Shown: piece after piece, positions 39,479-47,645 of the stretch
How the letters are laid out: every line of letters begins with the position of its first letter
How positions within the stretch are numbered: position 1 is the stretch's first letter
NCBI RefSeq assembly: GCF_003173615.1
Contig: NZ_QGNA01000004.1
Span: 682,001-746,000, forward strand
Source: Falsiroseomonas bella
Lineage (GTDB): Bacteria > Pseudomonadota > Alphaproteobacteria > Acetobacterales > Acetobacteraceae
Reading direction: 5' to 3'
Length of the DNA stretch: 64,000 nt
Position numbers and translations under genes: made by a program
Notes under the pieces: generated by a model
What the model was told of the DNA's origin: nothing
The model's database searches: none
What the model saw: the letters and a program-made list of their open reading frames with translations, nothing else

Positions 39479-39661
39479 ATGATGCGAAAGCCGAACTACA
39501 ACATGGAGCGGAAGGACCGCGAGCGAGCCAAGCAGGCGAAGGCCGCGGCCAAGGCGGAGAAGCGTGCGGCGAAGGGCGCAGAGGATCGCGCGCCGGACGC
39601 TTCCATGCCGCAGGACGACATCCGGGCCGACAAGGTCGAAGGCGGAAAGCAGGAGAGCTGA
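39479..39661 (+). CDS. Small basic lysine/alanine-rich protein
   Basis: 60 aa. ATG 39479 or 39482. The sequence (RKPNYNMERKDRERAKQAKA, EKRAAKGAEDRA) is a highly charged, likely disordered helix. Short conserved proteins starting MRKPNY occur in related alphaproteobacteria, from memory. A ribosome site is weak. Function unknown. Confidence 0.6.
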   Translation: MMRKPNYNMERKDRERAKQAKAAAKAEKRAAKGAEDRAPDASMPQDDIRADKVEGGKQES

Positions 39662-39758
39662 GCGCCGTGCCTGTCGCAGAGCGCGCCCGATCCGCGGCGT
39701 GAAACAGCGAGGGCCTGCTGAAGCTCGAGCGGGCCGATGATCCTGGGGGAGTGGCGGC

Positions 39759-40085
39759 GTGGATAAGGATGCCCTGGCCAGCTGGGCGCTGACAAACGGG
39801 TGGCGGCTGATCGCGGGCCACCCGAGCCTCACGAAGCCCTCCGCGCCGAACGAAGCCATCGTCCGGCTCGTGCTCAAGGCGACGGTTGCGAATGTGGAGG
39901 CGAAGAAGCCCGCAGGGAAATGGGAGAAGGTTGCGGGCGCACCCTACGCGCAGATCGAGTCCGATCCAGATGGCGGGTTGCCGCGCGGCCTTGGCCTGGA
40001 AGCCATACCCAGCATCGGCATGCTGATGCAGGAGAACAAGGACCGCATGGTCTTTGCCCGCATGACCGCGCCAGCAAGGCCCTAG
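39759..40085 (+). CDS. Hypothetical protein
   Basis: 108 aa. GTG 39759 with GGGGGA about 8 bases upstream. Compact mixed sequence (WALTNGWRLIAGHPSL, GKWEKVAGAPYAQIESDPDG) without membrane segments or recognised motifs. Its stop abuts the stop of the minus-strand gene at 40086 with no gap. I cannot assign a function. Confidence 0.55.
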   Translation: MDKDALASWALTNGWRLIAGHPSLTKPSAPNEAIVRLVLKATVANVEAKKPAGKWEKVAGAPYAQIESDPDGGLPRGLGLEAIPSIGMLMQENKDRMVFARMTAPARP

Positions 40086-40262
40086 CTAGCGATCACCCTG
40101 TTTGCGCGTGCTTTGCGTGGTCTTGCTGACGCCGCCCTGTTTCGGGGTGACGTTGTGCTTTCCACCCGCGCGGGAATCCTTCGGGTTGGATTTGCCACCT
40201 GCTGCGTTCTGGCCTCCCTGAGGGGCGCGGCCCGCCGGCGGAAGTGGCGGTAGGTTTGCCAT
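40086..40262 (-). CDS. Small disordered glycine/proline/lysine-rich protein
   Basis: 58 aa from ATG 40262 (AAGGA 13 bases upstream). Composition Gly/Asn/Lys/Pro (LPPLPPAGRAPQGGQNAAGG, KQGGVSKTTQ) suggests a disordered, stress-type protein. A start at 40382 adds unrelated residues. Low evidence beyond coding-like codon use. Confidence 0.45.
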   Translation of the reverse strand: MANLPPLPPAGRAPQGGQNAAGGKSNPKDSRAGGKHNVTPKQGGVSKTTQSTRKQGDR

Positions 40263-40448
40263 CGGTTCTCGGTGTCCTTTCTGCGACAGGATCGGCGTCG
40301 CGTGCCTGGGCTGGGACGTCGCATTGGGAAGCTGGTCGTCCGTGCCAGCATCATCCATGGGCGCGATCCGGGTCAGGCACAAGCGATCCTCGCTGCCTTT
40401 CCAACCTGCAGACGGTGATCGGGTGCCGGCGTCCAGCGCCGAAGGACG

Positions 40449-40901
40449 TCAAGCGTCCGCCGAGGCATGTCGCAGCCTCGGCGCGCCGGTGCGCAGGTCC
40501 GACTCTCCCGCGTTCGCGATCTCGGGACATGCGGCGGCTGGATCGAAAAGCCGGATTATGTCGTCCGCCAGCGCGGCGTAACTCACGGGCTCGCTTTCGG
40601 GATCTCGCCGATACACCCGGACGGCATGGGCCTTCGCCAGCAGCCCCAATGCAGTCGCGGGCGTCGAGGAAAGAATCTCGGCAAGCATGCTCCTGTGTGC
40701 CGGTTCACCCCGGCAGAGTTCGCTGTAGCCGCCATCGACTGCAGCGCACCACGGCATGCTGTCGAGGCGCGCGCCCTCGATGGAGCGGGCCTGAGCGGAA
40801 GCGATGAAGGCGGCGCAGAGGCTGAGCAATCGAGCATCAGCAGCAGGTGTTTGGTCTGGCGCGGCCTGGGCAAAGGAATGCGGTTGAACCCCAAAGGTCA
40901 T
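40449..40901 (-). CDS. Hypothetical protein, helical
   Basis: 150 aa from ATG 40901 (GGAG 12 bases upstream). The body (ADARLLSLCAAFIASAQARS, HRSMLAEILSSTPATALG, LLAKAHAVRVY) matches a type of small helical proteins common in alphaproteobacterial accessory regions, with TPA-x-T/A-x-GL-A-KA-x-AV as the recurrent core. Function unknown. Its 5' neighbour is a 365-bp gene-free stretch. Confidence 0.55.
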   Translation of the reverse strand: MTFGVQPHSFAQAAPDQTPAADARLLSLCAAFIASAQARSIEGARLDSMPWCAAVDGGYSELCRGEPAHRSMLAEILSSTPATALGLLAKAHAVRVYRRDPESEPVSYAALADDIIRLFDPAAACPEIANAGESDLRTGAPRLRHASADA

Positions 40902-41266
40902 GCAGAAAGTTCTCCGGCCGCGGAAACAGCGGGTTGAGCCGGCGTGGGGAGCACCGATGACGTATTGTATGAACCCTTCGGCCCGCGCGGCAACCCTTCC
41001 CTTGTTGCTCTCTGCGGGTCCGCCGGCTGTCGATATGCAGTGGAGCCGCGCCGTTGCTTGGGCTGGAGAACAGCGGAGAGCGGCAGCTTGCGCGGGAGCA
41101 AGCACGTTGCAGCAGGCGTCCAGCGAGCCTCCGTGATGCTCACGCGCTCAGGATGCCACGTGCTAGGCTGCGCGGCGCCTGAAGACGCGCCGCGACCTGG
41201 GTTGGGGGAAGAACGGGTCACCGGTGCGGCCTGCACGTTCTGCTCTTCGGGCGACAGGGAGGCTCC
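40902..41266. other. Gene-free stretch between divergent hypothetical genes
   Basis: 365 bp between divergent starts at 40901 and 41267. Overlapping frames on both strands are rich in Arg/Ala/Cys and read as noise. I see no RNA gene, clear promoter or repeat. It must hold the promoters of both neighbours. Confidence 0.5.
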
Positions 41267-41635
41267 ATGACGCTGCGGCTCGTGGCTTCTGGCGATGGCG
41301 ACGCGCTCGCACTGCGCGATCACCTCGTGCCCCTTATCCGCACGCGAGGGGCCATCGAGATCCAGCGTGACGCCGTTCGCGTCGTCACGTGGCGCCCGGG
41401 CGATTGGGGCTTCGAACACTGGACGCCTTTCAACGACCTCCAGCCGGGCGAGGCCTCCTCTCCCGGCTACCGCCAAGCGCTGAAGCGGCAGCACACCGAG
41501 CCGGACCTGCCCTACGGCCTCGACGTGTGGCTGTCCGGAACCCGGGTGCTGAGCGTGTTGTGGGCCGATGACGGCAGCTTCCACGTCGCTGCCTTTTCCC
41601 GAGGACCCTGGGAGGACGACGCGCTGGCTCTCTGA
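41267..41635 (+). CDS. Hypothetical protein
   Basis: 122 aa. AGGGAGG lies 5 bases before ATG 41267. Soluble, with aromatic-rich conserved-looking stretches (VVTWRPGDWGFEHWTPFND, LPYGLDVWLSGTRVLSVLW). No family recognised. 201 bp separate it from nnrS. Confidence 0.6.
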   Translation: MTLRLVASGDGDALALRDHLVPLIRTRGAIEIQRDAVRVVTWRPGDWGFEHWTPFNDLQPGEASSPGYRQALKRQHTEPDLPYGLDVWLSGTRVLSVLWADDGSFHVAAFSRGPWEDDALAL

Positions 41636-41835
41636 GGGCGGCCCGCCGGCCGCAGGCGCTACGTCGCCGTGCTTCGCTCTGACTCCCAGCCCAGGCTCTG
41701 CCCATTCCGGGACGGCGATGGGCGATTGGATGCTCGCGGCCATGTGCCACCGAGAGTCGCGGGCTGACGCTGGTGCTCGATGGCCGCCGGTGGTGTGTTG
41801 CCCTCCAGGCGCGCGGAGCAGCCACGGTCCATGGC

Positions 41836-42918
41836 ATGAAGCACCCTCGCTTTCTTTCCTCTCATCGCCTGATGTTCGGCTTGGCCACGGCCCAGGGCGC
41901 CGTCTTCCTCCTCGCCTGGGTCCTCTTCGGCGTGCCGCTCTCGGACGGCGCAGCCTGGCACGCGCATGAGATGATCTTCGGCCAGGCAATTGCCGTGATC
42001 GGCGGCTATCTCCTCAGCAGCGTCGGCATGCGGCTGTTGGCTGCGGGCGCCCTCGCCTGGCTCGCGGCGCGCGCGGCCATCCTCGTGCCCGGAGTAGCCG
42101 ACGAGCTCCGCGCCGCGCTGTCTGTCGCCGCAACGGCCACGATCGTGCTGCCTGCCGCGCGCGCCTTCCTGCGCGGCGTGAAGCGGCCGGGCAATGTGGT
42201 CTTCCCCGTGCTGCTCGGCGGCTTCGTCGCCGCCGATGCCTTGTTCCTGCTGGGCCAGTTCCACTCCTGGGATCGGATGACGGAAGCGGGCGTCTGGCTC
42301 GGCCTCGGCCTGGTGGTGCTGTTGATCGCCGCGATGGGCGGGCGGCTGCTGAGCGCCGCCGCGTCCGGGGCGGCGCAGCGCGGCGGGGGAGGGCGCATCC
42401 CGCCGCGGCCGGGCCTGGAAGCGGCCCTGCTGGGCCTGCTCGCCGCGGGCTTCGTCGCGGAGGCCGCTGCAGATGCGGCGTTGGTCGGCGCGACGCTGTT
42501 CGCGGCAGGCGGCGTGCTGCTCGGCTACAGGGTGGCGTTGTGGATCCCGGGATTGCGTCGCAGCGGTGGTGATGTCCTCGCGCTGGCGGCCGGGCAGCTC
42601 TGGCTCGGGCTGGGCTTTGTGGCGTGGTGGATGGCAGCGGCCGGCCTCATTCCGCTTCCCGGGCTTGCGGCCCTGCACCTCGCCACCATTGGCGGGATCG
42701 GTGGAACGCTGCTGGTGATGACCATGCGCGCCGCCGCGCAGCGGGAGGGCCGGGCGATGCCGCGGCGTGCCGCGCCGGTCGTGGCGGGCCTGATGGGTGC
42801 CGCGGCGATCATCCGCGCCGTCGCGCCGCCGGATTGGGGCTGGCCGATGGCGGTCACGCTCTGGACAGGCGCAAGCCTGGTCGCGGCGGCGTTCGTGTTC
42901 CGCGCGCGCGAGCACTGA
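41836..42918 (+). CDS. nnrS: NnrS family protein (second copy)
   Basis: About 360 aa from ATG 41836 (a frame from 41773 is possible but adds unrelated residues). Polytopic, ~12 helices. Family motifs: FLSSHRLMFGLATAQGAVF, DGAAWHAHEMIFGQ and ATIGGIGGTLLVMTMRA. It is diverged and shorter than the copy at 1386, with no FRHGFRPFF opening. It converges on nosX with a 21-bp gap, so it sits at the edge of the nos cluster. The role is probably in NO or N-oxide stress. Confidence 0.85.
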   Translation: MKHPRFLSSHRLMFGLATAQGAVFLLAWVLFGVPLSDGAAWHAHEMIFGQAIAVIGGYLLSSVGMRLLAAGALAWLAARAAILVPGVADELRAALSVAATATIVLPAARAFLRGVKRPGNVVFPVLLGGFVAADALFLLGQFHSWDRMTEAGVWLGLGLVVLLIAAMGGRLLSAAASGAAQRGGGGRIPPRPGLEAALLGLLAAGFVAEAAADAALVGATLFAAGGVLLGYRVALWIPGLRRSGGDVLALAAGQLWLGLGFVAWWMAAAGLIPLPGLAALHLATIGGIGGTLLVMTMRAAAQREGRAMPRRAAPVVAGLMGAAAIIRAVAPPDWGWPMAVTLWTGASLVAAAFVFRAREH

Positions 42919-42939
42919 GCAGCGCTTCGCGCGGCGTGC

Positions 42940-43944
42940 TCAGCCCGCGCCGATCCGCGCGGACGTGCCGTCGTGCCGCAGCAGACGCACTTCGATATCC
43001 GGCCGATCCGACAGCGCTTCGGCGATGGCCTCTTCCGGCATCAGCGCGAAGCCGGTGGAGAGCGCATCGGCCCAGGTCGCGTCCGGCGCCAGCACCGACA
43101 CGGCGCGGTGCAGCCGCGGGCTGCGGCCGCTGCGCGGATCCAGCAGATGGGTGAAGCGTCCGGCGGGGTCGAAGACGAAGCCCGCATCGCCGGAGGTGGC
43201 GAGGGCGCGGTCCGTCAGATCCACCTCGTCCCAGTTCTTCCCCGGCGCCTCCGGGTCACCGAGCGCCGCGCGCCAGGGACGGCCCGAGGGCGGCACGCCG
43301 AGGCTCCGTGCCTCGCCGAGGTCCACCAGCGTCCGCGCCACCCCGCCGGCACGTAGCAGCGCGACGACGGCATCCGTGATGTAGCCCTGGGCGATGCCAT
43401 TCAGGGTCAGCGCCATGCCGCGGCGCGTGAACGCCACGCGGTCCGCGGAGACGCGCAATCCGCGATGCCCGACCTGCGCCAGCGCCGCCTGCAGTGCCGC
43501 CGGCGCAGGACCCGCGGGGTCCGCGCCGCGCGCGCCGAAATGCGCGGCGTAGAGCATCCAGAGCGGCTGGATCGTGGGATCGAAGGCGCCGCCCGTGGCC
43601 TCCGCAGCCTCGATCGCGCGCGACAGCAGTCGCACCATTTCCGGCGGTGGCGCGACCAGCACGCCGCGACGGTTCAGGCGCGACAGCAGGCTGTCCTCGC
43701 GCCAGAGGCTCAACATCGCCTCAAGCCGGTGGATCTCTGCCGCTGCCGCGGCGACCAGCCGCTCCGCCTGCGCCTGGTCGGGGTGGAACAGGGTGATCCG
43801 GCCGAGCGCGCCGAGGACCGGGCCGGTCCAGGTGATGGCAGGCGCTGCGACGGCGACCGCCTCCGGTGCTCCGGGCAGGGCAAGGCCGGGCGCGGCTGCC
43901 AGGATGCCGAGGACACGACGGCGGGAGTATGTGGTGGGCTGCAT
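42940..43944 (-). CDS. nosX: NosX: ApbE-type FAD:protein FMN transferase
   Basis: 334 aa from ATG 43944, which has GGGAGGGAGGAC immediately before it (an ATG at 43962 would lie in that site). A twin-arginine leader (SRRRVLGILAAAPGLAL) suggests periplasmic export. The ApbE core is present: a helix LEAMLSLWREDSLLSRLN, then GGAFDPTIQPLW, LNGIAQGYITDAV, VDLGEARSLGV and the C-terminal ADALSTGFALM. It covalently attaches FMN to the Thr of the NosR FMN domain. Last gene of the nos operon. Confidence 0.93.
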   Translation of the reverse strand: MQPTTYSRRRVLGILAAAPGLALPGAPEAVAVAAPAITWTGPVLGALGRITLFHPDQAQAERLVAAAAAEIHRLEAMLSLWREDSLLSRLNRRGVLVAPPPEMVRLLSRAIEAAEATGGAFDPTIQPLWMLYAAHFGARGADPAGPAPAALQAALAQVGHRGLRVSADRVAFTRRGMALTLNGIAQGYITDAVVALLRAGGVARTLVDLGEARSLGVPPSGRPWRAALGDPEAPGKNWDEVDLTDRALATSGDAGFVFDPAGRFTHLLDPRSGRSPRLHRAVSVLAPDATWADALSTGFALMPEEAIAEALSDRPDIEVRLLRHDGTSARIGAG

Positions 43945-43958
43945 GTCCTCCCTCCCGT

Positions 43959-44543
43959 TCAATGCGAATGCGGCGGCGGATGTTCCGCTGCGCGTTCTCC
44001 CGGTCCGCGTTCCGCGGCAGCAGCGGCGCCGGCAGCTTCGCCACCCAGCGCCCAGTCGCGCGGCACCTCGTCGAAGGTCAGCACGCGCCCGCCATGCTCC
44101 GCGGCGAAGCGCTCGGCCGCGCTACGCTCGGAGAAGGGCACTGCCTCCTCGGCGCCCATCCCGCCTCTGCGATCGCTGCCGAGCACGAAGAAGGCGCGAT
44201 GCGCGTCCACCCAGTTCGTCGCGCCCGGATCGTCCCAGCTTTCCGCCTTCGCCATGTCGGAGACATAGAGCGCGGCGATGTTCCGAGGGCTCTCGGCCAG
44301 ACGGGTGTAGGCGATGGTGTCGCGGGCCGAGGAGAACCAGACCGGCTGAGCCTCTCCGCGCAGCAGCGCCTGGCCCTTGGGCCCCGCATGCTCCACGAGG
44401 GTCATCCCGCAGAAATGCCCCACCGCGTCGCCTGTTAGCGCCGCCGGTGGCGGCGGCGCGGCGGCTGCCTGCTCGTCGTCGCAGCCAGCTAGGGAGGCGA
44501 GGGCCAGCAGGGCGGCGAGCGGCACGACATCCCGGCGTTTCAC
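43959..44543 (-). CDS. nosL: NosL: copper-binding lipoprotein
   Basis: 194 aa from GTG 44543 (GGAGGGAG upstream). Lipobox LASLAG-C21 gives a membrane-anchored lipoprotein in the periplasm. The Cu(I) motif C-G-M is at 45-47. The rest, with VWFSSARDTIAYTRL, LYVSDM and GSDRRGGMGAEEAVPF, is the NosL fold. A glycine/histidine-rich tail (HPPPHSH) ends it. NosL hands copper to NosZ assembly. The 3' end lies 14 bp before the nosX start. Confidence 0.93.
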   Translation of the reverse strand: MKRRDVVPLAALLALASLAGCDDEQAAAAPPPPAALTGDAVGHFCGMTLVEHAGPKGQALLRGEAQPVWFSSARDTIAYTRLAESPRNIAALYVSDMAKAESWDDPGATNWVDAHRAFFVLGSDRRGGMGAEEAVPFSERSAAERFAAEHGGRVLTFDEVPRDWALGGEAAGAAAAAERGPGERAAEHPPPHSH

Positions 44544-45370
44544 AACTCCCTCCGCGCGAAGACGGCCGCTGCCGCGGCGAGGGGAACCAGCACCCAGGCC
44601 AGCAGCGCGGCGAGCAGCACGGGCGGCCCGAGCGCCGTGCCTTCCGCGACCCCTGCCATGCCGGAGAGCTCGCCGAGGCCCGGCAGGCCCGCCAGGTTGA
44701 GGAGGCGGTAGGCATCGGCCGGATTGAGCAGCAGCGCCGCGTCCAACATGCCGGCGGTGATGCGTTCGCCCGCATCCGCGACCAGCAGGCCGAGCAGCGC
44801 CATGTCCCAGATCAGCACCATCAGCAGCCAAAGCCCGACCGCGATGCCGGCGGCGGTGCCGCGATCCCTGACCAGCGCGCTGGCCAGCATGCCGAGCGCC
44901 ACGAAGGCCGCCCCGAGCAGCACCGAGGAGCCGATCATCTGCGCGAAGGCCCACCAGCCTTCCGGCCCGACATCGTGACCCGCCACGGCCAGCGCGGCGC
45001 CCGCCGCGCCGTAGCCGGACACGGTCGCCACCGCCAGGATCGCGACCTGGCCGAGGAACTTGCCGCCCAGAACCTGCCAGCGCGCGACGGGATAGGAGAG
45101 CAGCAGCAGCATGGTGCCGCGCTCCATCTCGCCCACCACCGCGTCATGGGAGATCAGCAGCGCGATCAGCGGCAGCAGGAAGATCGAGAGGCTGGACAAG
45201 CTGACCACCACCACGTCCAGCGCACTGGCGCCGACGCGCCCGGCCGGCGCGGCGCCCAGGAACGCGAGCGTCAGGGCGAGCGCCGCCAGCAGCAGCGTGG
45301 CCGCGATGACCCAGCGGTTGCGCACGCCTTCGCGTACCTCCTTGCCCGCGACGAGCAGGGCGGCGTTCAT
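44540..45370 (-). CDS. nosY: NosY: ABC permease for NosZ maturation
   Basis: 276 aa with six membrane helices. The start ATG 45370 overlaps the nosF stop (45367-45369). Family features: the N-terminal amphipathic KEVREGVRNRWV, then SLSIFLLPLIALLISHDAVVGE, the EMERGTMLLLLSYPV elbow and later helices. With the NosF ATPase it forms the NosFY transporter that works with NosD and NosL in CuZ assembly. Its stop overlaps the nosL GTG. Confidence 0.93.
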   Translation of the reverse strand: MNAALLVAGKEVREGVRNRWVIAATLLLAALALTLAFLGAAPAGRVGASALDVVVVSLSSLSIFLLPLIALLISHDAVVGEMERGTMLLLLSYPVARWQVLGGKFLGQVAILAVATVSGYGAAGAALAVAGHDVGPEGWWAFAQMIGSSVLLGAAFVALGMLASALVRDRGTAAGIAVGLWLLMVLIWDMALLGLLVADAGERITAGMLDAALLLNPADAYRLLNLAGLPGLGELSGMAGVAEGTALGPPVLLAALLAWVLVPLAAAAAVFARREL

Positions 45371-46296
45371 GCGGTGCCCCCCCGCTCTCCTCCCTGGCCG
45401 CGCAGGAAATGCGCGTAGAGCTCGTCCAGCGTCGGCGCCTGCAGCTCGATATCGGTGATGGCGGGATCCTCCGCCGCGCGACGCAGCAGCGCCATCTTGT
45501 CCTCCGGCGCGCAGGGGATCTCGACGGCCCGCGCAGCGATGCGGCGAAGCCCGCCGGCGGATGCCAGCCAATCCGGCGGCGTCGCACCGGCAAGCGTCAG
45601 GCGCAGCCGCACTGGCAGGCGCGCCAGCGCGCGAAGCTCCGCCAGCGTGCCGTCGGCCACCAGCCGGCCGCGATCGAGAATGACAACGCGCTCCACGCGG
45701 CCTTCCAGCTCTTCGAGCGCGTGGGAGGAGAGCAGCACCGTCGTGCCCGCGCCGGAAAGCCCGGCCAGGATGTCGTAGAGGCCCTGTCGCATCTCGGGAT
45801 CCAGGCCGGTGGTCGGCTCGTCCAGCAGCAGGGCGCGGGGCGCGCCGATCAGCGCCTGCGCCAGGCCCAGGCGCTGGCGCATGCCCTTCGAGTAGGTGCC
45901 GACGCGCCGCCGTGCCGCTTCGGCGAGGCCGACGCGGTCCAGCATCGCATCCGCGGCGGCCGCATTCTCGCCCTTCAGGCGCGCGAAGAAGCGCAGGATC
46001 TCGCGCCCGGTCAGCGCGCCGTTGAAGGTGACGCTCTCGGGCAGCCAGCCGATGCGCCGACGCGTCTCGGCCGCTCCCTCGGATGGATCGCGGCCGAGGA
46101 CCAGCAGGCGCCCGGCGCTCGGCCGCGCCAGGCCGAGCATCAGCTTCATCAGCGTCGTCTTGCCCGCGCCGTTATGGCCGACCAGCGCCACGCGCCCGCC
46201 TTGCGGCAGCGAGAAGGACACGTCGCGCACCGCCTCCACGGCGCCGTAGCGCTTCGCGACCCGTTCCAGCTGGACCGCGGGAATGTCGGCCTTCAC
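45367..46296 (-). CDS. nosF: NosF: ABC ATPase for NosZ maturation
   Basis: 309 aa from GTG 46296, which overlaps the nosD TGA (GTGA) and has GAGGTGG 6-12 bases upstream. Walker A GHNGAGKTT, Q-loop WLPESV, signature YSKGMRQRL and Walker B ALLLDEPTTGLD are intact. The YSKGM signature is typical of NosF. The C-terminal ~100 residues form a NosF-specific regulatory extension. Partner is NosY. Confidence 0.93.
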   Translation of the reverse strand: MKADIPAVQLERVAKRYGAVEAVRDVSFSLPQGGRVALVGHNGAGKTTLMKLMLGLARPSAGRLLVLGRDPSEGAAETRRRIGWLPESVTFNGALTGREILRFFARLKGENAAAADAMLDRVGLAEAARRRVGTYSKGMRQRLGLAQALIGAPRALLLDEPTTGLDPEMRQGLYDILAGLSGAGTTVLLSSHALEELEGRVERVVILDRGRLVADGTLAELRALARLPVRLRLTLAGATPPDWLASAGGLRRIAARAVEIPCAPEDKMALLRRAAEDPAITDIELQAPTLDELYAHFLRGQGGERGGTA

Positions 46297-47645
46297 GGAC
46301 GCCACCTCGGCGCGGCATCGGGCAGGGGCGGCGCTGTGATCAGCGGGCGGCTGTCCACCACGCCGCCCGGCAGGATGGCCGGGAATTGCGACTGCGCCCA
46401 GCGCAGCACCTGCACGGCCGGGCTGTTCAGCAGCAGCTTGGCGCGCGGCGCGGTCCATAGCACCTGGTCCACCAGGTCGTTCGGGCGGTAGGCGGCGTCC
46501 GCGATGCCGTCCCGGTCCAGATCGAAGGCCGGGTTGTCGGACCAGTAGTTCCCGCGTCCGTCGCGCGACCAGTCGAGGTGGCGCGTGCCGACGTATTTCA
46601 CCTGCGTCCGGTTGCCGATGAAGGCGTTGCCGGTGATCGCGTTGCCCTCCGACCCCGCGGTGAAATGCACGCCGATGCCGCAGCCCTCGAAGCGGTTGCC
46701 GGTGAAGCGGTTGCGGTTGGAGTTGTAGATGAAGACGCATTTCCCGGGTGCGGGTCCGCCCGCCGTGCCGCCGCCGGCTCCCGCAGGCATGTGTTCGCGC
46801 GCCGTCGAGTCCGAGTCCTCATCCGCCCTGAAGCCGCCCGCGCGGCCGATCACCCGATTGCCCGTGATCTCGGAGCCATTGGCGTAGTTGAAGAGAAGTC
46901 CGTGGTCGCGGTCGCCATCCGAGAGATTGCCGCGCACGCGCAGGCGCTGCGAATACATGATGGCGTAGCCGGCGTGATTGCCGAAGGACGCGTTGCCGCT
47001 GACCTCGCTGTCGTTGGCGTACATGTAGTGGATGGCGAAGCGCAGGTCGCGCAGGCGGTTGCCGGCGAAGAGGTTGCGTCGGCTCACCTTGACGAAGATG
47101 CCGTCGCGCCCGAAGCGGATGTCGTTGTTCTCCACCCGCGCGCCCGGCGCGTTCCACACCGACACGCCATCCCCGCGTTCCGACATGCGGCCGCCGCTGC
47201 GTCCGGTGATGGTGTTGCCGCGCACCACCCCGCCCTCCGCACCATGGACATAGACGCCGAACAGGTTGCCTTCGATCCGGTTCCCTTCGACGACCGCGCC
47301 CTTTGCGCTCTGTCGGATCAGCACGGCGGAATCCATCGCCTCGAGCCGCGACCCGGAGCCGCGGATCGTCAGGTTGCGCACCGCGGCGCCCTCGGCCGTG
47401 ATGGTCACGACGCTGCCGTTGCCCGGCCCCTCGAGGACGGCGCCCTCTTGCCCCACCAGCGCGACGGCGCGGTCGAGCGAAACGGGGCCGCGGTGCAGGC
47501 CGGGCAGCAGCTCGACCACGCCGCCCGGCGCTTCGGACGCGATGGCCGCCCCGATGTCCTCTCCCGGTGCGACGGTGCCGCGCGCCGCGGCCGCGCCGCC
47601 TAGCAGCAGCGCTGGGAGAAGGACGAGAGGGGCGGCCGCGCGCAT
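46293..47645 (-). CDS. nosD: NosD: periplasmic parallel beta-helix protein
   Basis: About 450 aa. ATG 47645 overlaps the nosZ stop; the preceding GTG 47648 is an alternative. A signal peptide (LVLLPALLLGGAAAA) is followed by a right-handed beta-helix of CASH/PbH1 repeats with recurrent N-x-I/F motifs such as NRIEGNLFGVYV, GNTITGRSG and NHAGYAIMYS. The carbohydrate-binding-type fold is used here for copper-cluster assembly, and NosD binds the NosFY complex in the periplasm. Includes the family-typical segment GVYVHGAEGG and NYWSDNPAFDLDRDGIAD. Confidence 0.93.
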   Translation of the reverse strand: MRAAAPLVLLPALLLGGAAAARGTVAPGEDIGAAIASEAPGGVVELLPGLHRGPVSLDRAVALVGQEGAVLEGPGNGSVVTITAEGAAVRNLTIRGSGSRLEAMDSAVLIRQSAKGAVVEGNRIEGNLFGVYVHGAEGGVVRGNTITGRSGGRMSERGDGVSVWNAPGARVENNDIRFGRDGIFVKVSRRNLFAGNRLRDLRFAIHYMYANDSEVSGNASFGNHAGYAIMYSQRLRVRGNLSDGDRDHGLLFNYANGSEITGNRVIGRAGGFRADEDSDSTAREHMPAGAGGGTAGGPAPGKCVFIYNSNRNRFTGNRFEGCGIGVHFTAGSEGNAITGNAFIGNRTQVKYVGTRHLDWSRDGRGNYWSDNPAFDLDRDGIADAAYRPNDLVDQVLWTAPRAKLLLNSPAVQVLRWAQSQFPAILPGGVVDSRPLITAPPLPDAAPRWRP

